From: Candidatus Brevefilum sp.
GTDB taxonomy: Bacteria > Chloroflexota > Anaerolineae > Anaerolineales > Anaerolineaceae
Assembly (NCBI GenBank): GCA_007119455.1
Contig: SKPR01000177.1
Span: forward strand, 1 to 25,625
DNA: 25,625 bases
Direction: 5' to 3'
Of the stretch, positions 22,842-25,625 are shown one piece after another. Made by a program: the position numbers and the translations under genes. Under the pieces are notes generated by a model that was not told the origin of the DNA, searched no databases, and saw only the letters and a list, made by a program, of their open reading frames with translations. Position 1 is the first letter of the stretch, and the number at the start of each line of letters is the position of its first letter.

Positions 22842-24164
22842 ATGGCATCTTCTCAGAAACCAGTTGATCTCCTTATCACGGGTGGTACTTTTGTAACAAT
22901 GAATCCAGCGCGAGATGTGCTGACGGATTCCGTTTTGGTGATTGATCAGGGTAAATTTCTTTGGATTGGGGATCGGTCCACAGCCTTTGAGCTTTTTGAA
23001 CCTGCTCAAGAAATTGAACTCTCATGCGAAGTTGTGATACCAGGCCTGATCAACGTCCATGGCCATTGGGCCATGGCTCTCTTTCGTGGTTTGGTGGATG
23101 ACTGCGCCCTGGAAGATTGGCTGTCCATGATCTGGAAGGTTGAGGCAGAGGTTATCTCTGAAGAGACTGTTGCCACGGGATCCCGGTTAGCCATGTTGGA
23201 GATGATCCGCTCCGGAACAACCTGTGCAGCGGATATGTACTGGCATTATGTCGTGACAACCGAAGCTGCGCGGAAAGCTGGTTTCCGAATGGTTAATGGT
23301 CCCAGTTTCGCGGATATTGAGGGGTTTGAAGAATACCGCAATACGAACCAGGCCATAGCCCTGGATTACCTGGATGAATATCAGGATGTCCCCCTGGTTC
23401 ACCCTTGCATCCAGGCGCATTCAGCCTATATGACCAACCTGGACATTCTCAGTCTGGTCGGCAAGATTGCCAGAGATCGAAATTTGTTGTTCATCACCCA
23501 TGCTGCAGAGTCTAAAGGCGAGATGGACATGGTCCGCCAAAAATATGGAAAAACGCCCATTGAAGTTCTGGACGCTGCGGGTTTGTTGGGTGATCGCACC
23601 CTCCTGGCGCATTGTGTTCATTTATCGGATGATGAAATCACTCTGCTTGGGGAAACGGGAACTTCTGTTGCGCACTGTCCCTCATCAAACCTGAAACTAT
23701 CCTCCGGTATTGCCCGGGTGGCAGAGATGATTAAAGCGGGTGTAAATGTCGCTTTTGGGACAGATGGAGCAGCCAGCAATAACGATCTTGATTTATTTCA
23801 TGAAGCTCAACTGGCCGCTCTGGTGCAAAAAGGCGTTACAGGAGACCCCAGCGTGCTCCCGGCTGAGAAGGTATTTTCCATGCTGACCATTGCTGGAGCC
23901 CAGGCGGTTGGACTGGCTGAAAAGATCGGTTCGATCGAGGTTGGTAAACTGGCTGATCTGGCCATCCTCGATTTTGACGTGCCCAATCTCACACCCTGTT
24001 ATGACCATTATTCCCACCTGGTCTATGCCATATCCGCTGGTGACGTGTGCCATGTCATGGTTGAAGGACAATTCTTGATGCGAAATCGGGAAATGCAGAC
24101 CTTGGATGAAGCAGAAATTATGGAGAAAGCTCGAGAAATTGCTCGGACTATTCGAAAAATTTAA
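22842..24164 (+). CDS. mtaD: Amidohydrolase: 5-methylthioadenosine / S-adenosylhomocysteine deaminase type
   Basis: Metal-dependent deaminase of the TRZ/ATZ branch of amidohydrolases, which converts adenosine-type nucleosides (MTA, SAH, 5'-deoxyadenosine) to inosine forms. From ATG 22842 the protein has 440 residues. Metal ligands: His73 and His75 in PGLINVHGH, His220 in FITHAAES with Glu223, and Asp308 in FGTDGAASNN. FRGLVDDCALEDWL (81-94) and LAHCVHLSDDE (255-265) are typical of the MTA/SAH group. In-frame GTG 22782 is rejected since it precedes the terminator hairpin. The ribosome binding site is weak. Substrate range cannot be settled from sequence; guanine or other aminohydrolases are less likely. 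Confidence 0.87.
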   Translation: MASSQKPVDLLITGGTFVTMNPARDVLTDSVLVIDQGKFLWIGDRSTAFELFEPAQEIELSCEVVIPGLINVHGHWAMALFRGLVDDCALEDWLSMIWKVEAEVISEETVATGSRLAMLEMIRSGTTCAADMYWHYVVTTEAARKAGFRMVNGPSFADIEGFEEYRNTNQAIALDYLDEYQDVPLVHPCIQAHSAYMTNLDILSLVGKIARDRNLLFITHAAESKGEMDMVRQKYGKTPIEVLDAAGLLGDRTLLAHCVHLSDDEITLLGETGTSVAHCPSSNLKLSSGIARVAEMIKAGVNVAFGTDGAASNNDLDLFHEAQLAALVQKGVTGDPSVLPAEKVFSMLTIAGAQAVGLAEKIGSIEVGKLADLAILDFDVPNLTPCYDHYSHLVYAISAGDVCHVMVEGQFLMRNREMQTLDEAEIMEKAREIARTIRKI

Positions 24165-24487
24165 GGCATAACGCTTCATTAAACGCATTATTAATAACCA
24201 GCTAAGGAAAATAACCCGCCTGATGATCACCCCCGGCTTCATTATGATTATCGCTGCCTTAATAACCTGCGTACACCTCCGATTAGGATATATTAACTTT
24301 GCCCTGTGAGGGCAAACACCCGGCTCACTTTTTGACAATTTTCGTGCTAAACTTAAAGGTCATGCCTATCGTTGATATTTGGCGAGTTTTTAGCGCGTCA
24401 TCTATTAGATGAGTTTAACTTGCTTAAATATCCGCCATCGATTATCTCAATTAATCTTGTCGACGTCAAGAAGAAATTTAAAGAATT
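24165..24487 (+). other. Intergenic region before pth
   Basis: A 323-base stretch with no supported gene. It contains a hairpin TTTGCCC/GGGCAAA (24298-24304 and 24310-24316) without a T run on either strand, and a perfect -35-like TTGACA at 24332-24337 whose -10 partner is poor. The pth promoter is probably here. No tRNA or recognisable RNA is seen. Confidence 0.4.
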
Positions 24488-25081
24488 ATGACTGAACAAA
24501 CGCCATATTTGATTGTTGGTCTGGGTAATCCAGGACCAGAATACCGCCATAACCGGCATAATGTCGGTTTTATGGTCGTTAATGCCCTGGCTGAAAAAAT
24601 GGGTGTTTCTCTCAGCCGGGTTGAGTTTAGGGCTCTGGTTGGCAAAGCTCACCTTGATCAGGAGCGGGTGATCCTGGCCAAACCCCAGACCTTTATGAAT
24701 AACTCCGGCCAGGCTGTCGGCCCCCTGGTTCGATTTTATAAAATCCCCATGGATCAGTTATTGGTCGTTCATGATGATCTCGACCTGCCCTTTGGGACTC
24801 TTCGATTACGTCCATTCGGAGGGACTGGTGGCCAGCGAGGGATGGAGTCCATCGTTTCTCACCTGAATACCCGTGATTTTGCCCGCCTGAGGGTTGGGAT
24901 TGGCCGACCACCAGGCCGGATGGACCCCGCAGATTATGTGCTCCATGATTTTGACTCCGATGAGGGTGAATTTCTTCCAGAGGTAATGGATGCCGCAGTT
25001 GATGCAATCATGCGTTACATCCATGACGGCATCGAAAAAGCAATGAATGAATTCAACGGAGATGTGATAAACAAAGCATGA
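24488..25081 (+). CDS. pth: Peptidyl-tRNA hydrolase
   Basis: Cytoplasmic enzyme that frees tRNA from prematurely released peptidyl-tRNA. The 197-residue protein has the Pth start LIVGLGNPGPEYRHNRHNVGF (cut here by residues 8-28), with Asn14 and the catalytic His24. AKPQTFMNNSG (64-74) holds Asn72, and VVHDDLDLPFG (93-103) holds Asp97. The lid segment reads GGTGGQRGMES in place of the common GGHGGHNGL, as in some Chloroflexota from memory. No clear ribosome binding site precedes ATG 24488. Its stop codon overlaps the start of mfd (ATGA), the classic pth-mfd pair. Confidence 0.95.
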   Translation: MTEQTPYLIVGLGNPGPEYRHNRHNVGFMVVNALAEKMGVSLSRVEFRALVGKAHLDQERVILAKPQTFMNNSGQAVGPLVRFYKIPMDQLLVVHDDLDLPFGTLRLRPFGGTGGQRGMESIVSHLNTRDFARLRVGIGRPPGRMDPADYVLHDFDSDEGEFLPEVMDAAVDAIMRYIHDGIEKAMNEFNGDVINKA

Positions 25082-25625
25082 GGTATCTTTTAGACCAATT
25101 AAAGGAAATACCCGCTTACCAATCCTTGCTGGAGAAGTTCAACCGGGATCACTGGCAGCCCGGTCAGGTTGAGGGATTGGGTTTATCCCGAGCAGCTCGT
25201 CTCTATCTGGTGGCCCGCCTCTATCAGGATCTGAACCGCCCGATACTTTTGATTTCAAACCGGGCAGACCGCGCACTTTCATTGCATGAGGAGCTCCAGT
25301 TCTGGATGGGGGAGGCTGAGGTCCAGTATATTCCTGAACCGAATCCGCTGTTTTTTGAAAAGTCCGGATGGGGGAAGGGCACTCGCAAAGATCGCCTGAA
25401 CGTTCTCACCACGCTGGCCCGCACCTGGATACCAACGATTCAACCCCCTGAAACACCCCCCGTGATGGTCGCGCCGGTGAGAGCGATTATGACCCGCACG
25501 ATCCCACGACGGGAGTTCGTTAAATACACCCGACAGCTACAGCTTGGTCAGAGCGTGACGATTGAAGAGCTGACCCGTTTATGGGTGGATATTGGTTACA
25601 CCTATGCCAATATTGTGGTGGAGTC
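25078..25625 (+). CDS. mfd: Transcription-repair coupling factor Mfd, N-terminal part (cut by window end)
   Basis: The first 182 codons of a long gene running off the right edge. Mfd is the ATP-dependent translocase that removes stalled RNA polymerase at DNA lesions and recruits the UvrABC system. Translation from ATG 25078 gives the typical N terminus: a UvrB-like region with ARLYLVARLYQD and PILLISNRADRALSLHEEL, then FFEKSGWGKGTRKDRLNVL, and the segment VAPVRAIMTRTIPRREF followed by GYTYANIVVES. The motor domains lie outside the window. ATG overlaps the pth stop by four bases (ATGA), indicating translational coupling. The frame is open to the end. Confidence 0.9.
   Translation, partial: MRYLLDQLKEIPAYQSLLEKFNRDHWQPGQVEGLGLSRAARLYLVARLYQDLNRPILLISNRADRALSLHEELQFWMGEAEVQYIPEPNPLFFEKSGWGKGTRKDRLNVLTTLARTWIPTIQPPETPPVMVAPVRAIMTRTIPRREFVKYTRQLQLGQSVTIEELTRLWVDIGYTYANIVVE

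Noticed and set aside
16240..24164. Mobile island or defence system around the ECF genes
   Set aside because: No integrase, transposase, attachment repeats or nuclease genes are present; the genes all fit metabolism and transport.
24298..24316. TTTGCCC/GGGCAAA hairpin as terminator of the deaminase gene
   Set aside because: There is no T run on either side and it lies 134 bases after the stop codon; its role is unclear.
23793..24338. A 181-codon open frame on the minus strand over the deaminase gene
   Set aside because: It is antisense to well-conserved coding sequence, has no recognisable domain and no ribosome binding site.

Overview
The window looks like a chromosomal segment of a mid-GC bacterium, most likely an anaerobic Chloroflexota of the Anaerolineae type. 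This is inferred from the mix of genes: an rRNA operon end next to an rpsU-infA pair, a formate-tetrahydrofolate ligase, a family 4 glycosidase, a LiaF-like/GIN-domain membrane protein, an FHA-winged-helix fusion regulator, and Shine-Dalgarno-type starts with TATAAT-like -10 boxes. It is not proven by a marker search. No phage, transposase or CRISPR array is seen.

Layout. Positions 1-316 hold the 3' end of 23S rRNA and a complete 5S rRNA. Positions 394-1051 hold a short operon for ribosomal protein S21 and initiation factor IF-1, preceded by a structured leader that can mask the rpsU ribosome binding site. Positions 1111-4956 hold an acetyltransferase, a small conserved acidic protein and an AI-2E-type permease (both on the minus strand), and an unrecognised membrane protein. 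Positions 5067-8839 carry a GH4 alpha-galactosidase, the LiaF/GIN protein and a PfkB sugar-phosphate kinase. Positions 9061-13391 (minus strand) carry an aldo/keto reductase, an orphan antitoxin-like protein, an imine-reductase-like dehydrogenase and fhs. Positions 13665-16173 carry an alpha/beta hydrolase, the FHA-winged-helix regulator and a lipoprotein.

The most interesting region is 16240-24164. A class II aldolase is followed by an operon with a double ECF ATPase, EcfT, an MtnA/eIF-2B-type isomerase, an MTAP/PNP-type nucleoside phosphorylase, an ECF S component and an MTA/SAH-type deaminase. Together they could import a nucleoside such as 5'-methylthioadenosine or 5'-deoxyadenosine and break it down: deamination, phosphorolysis, aldose-ketose isomerisation, then aldol cleavage to dihydroxyacetone phosphate plus a small aldehyde. 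This resembles the oxygen-independent DHAP shunt, but with a deaminase-first order and its own ECF transporter. The operon's roughly 240-base leader carries internal pairings and ends in a terminator just before the first gene, so it may be a riboswitch or attenuator that I do not recognise.

Three copies (one decayed) of a 61-68 base palindromic element lie in intergenic regions; two sit directly upstream of genes. The window ends with pth (peptidyl-tRNA hydrolase) translationally coupled to the start of mfd, which is cut by the window edge.
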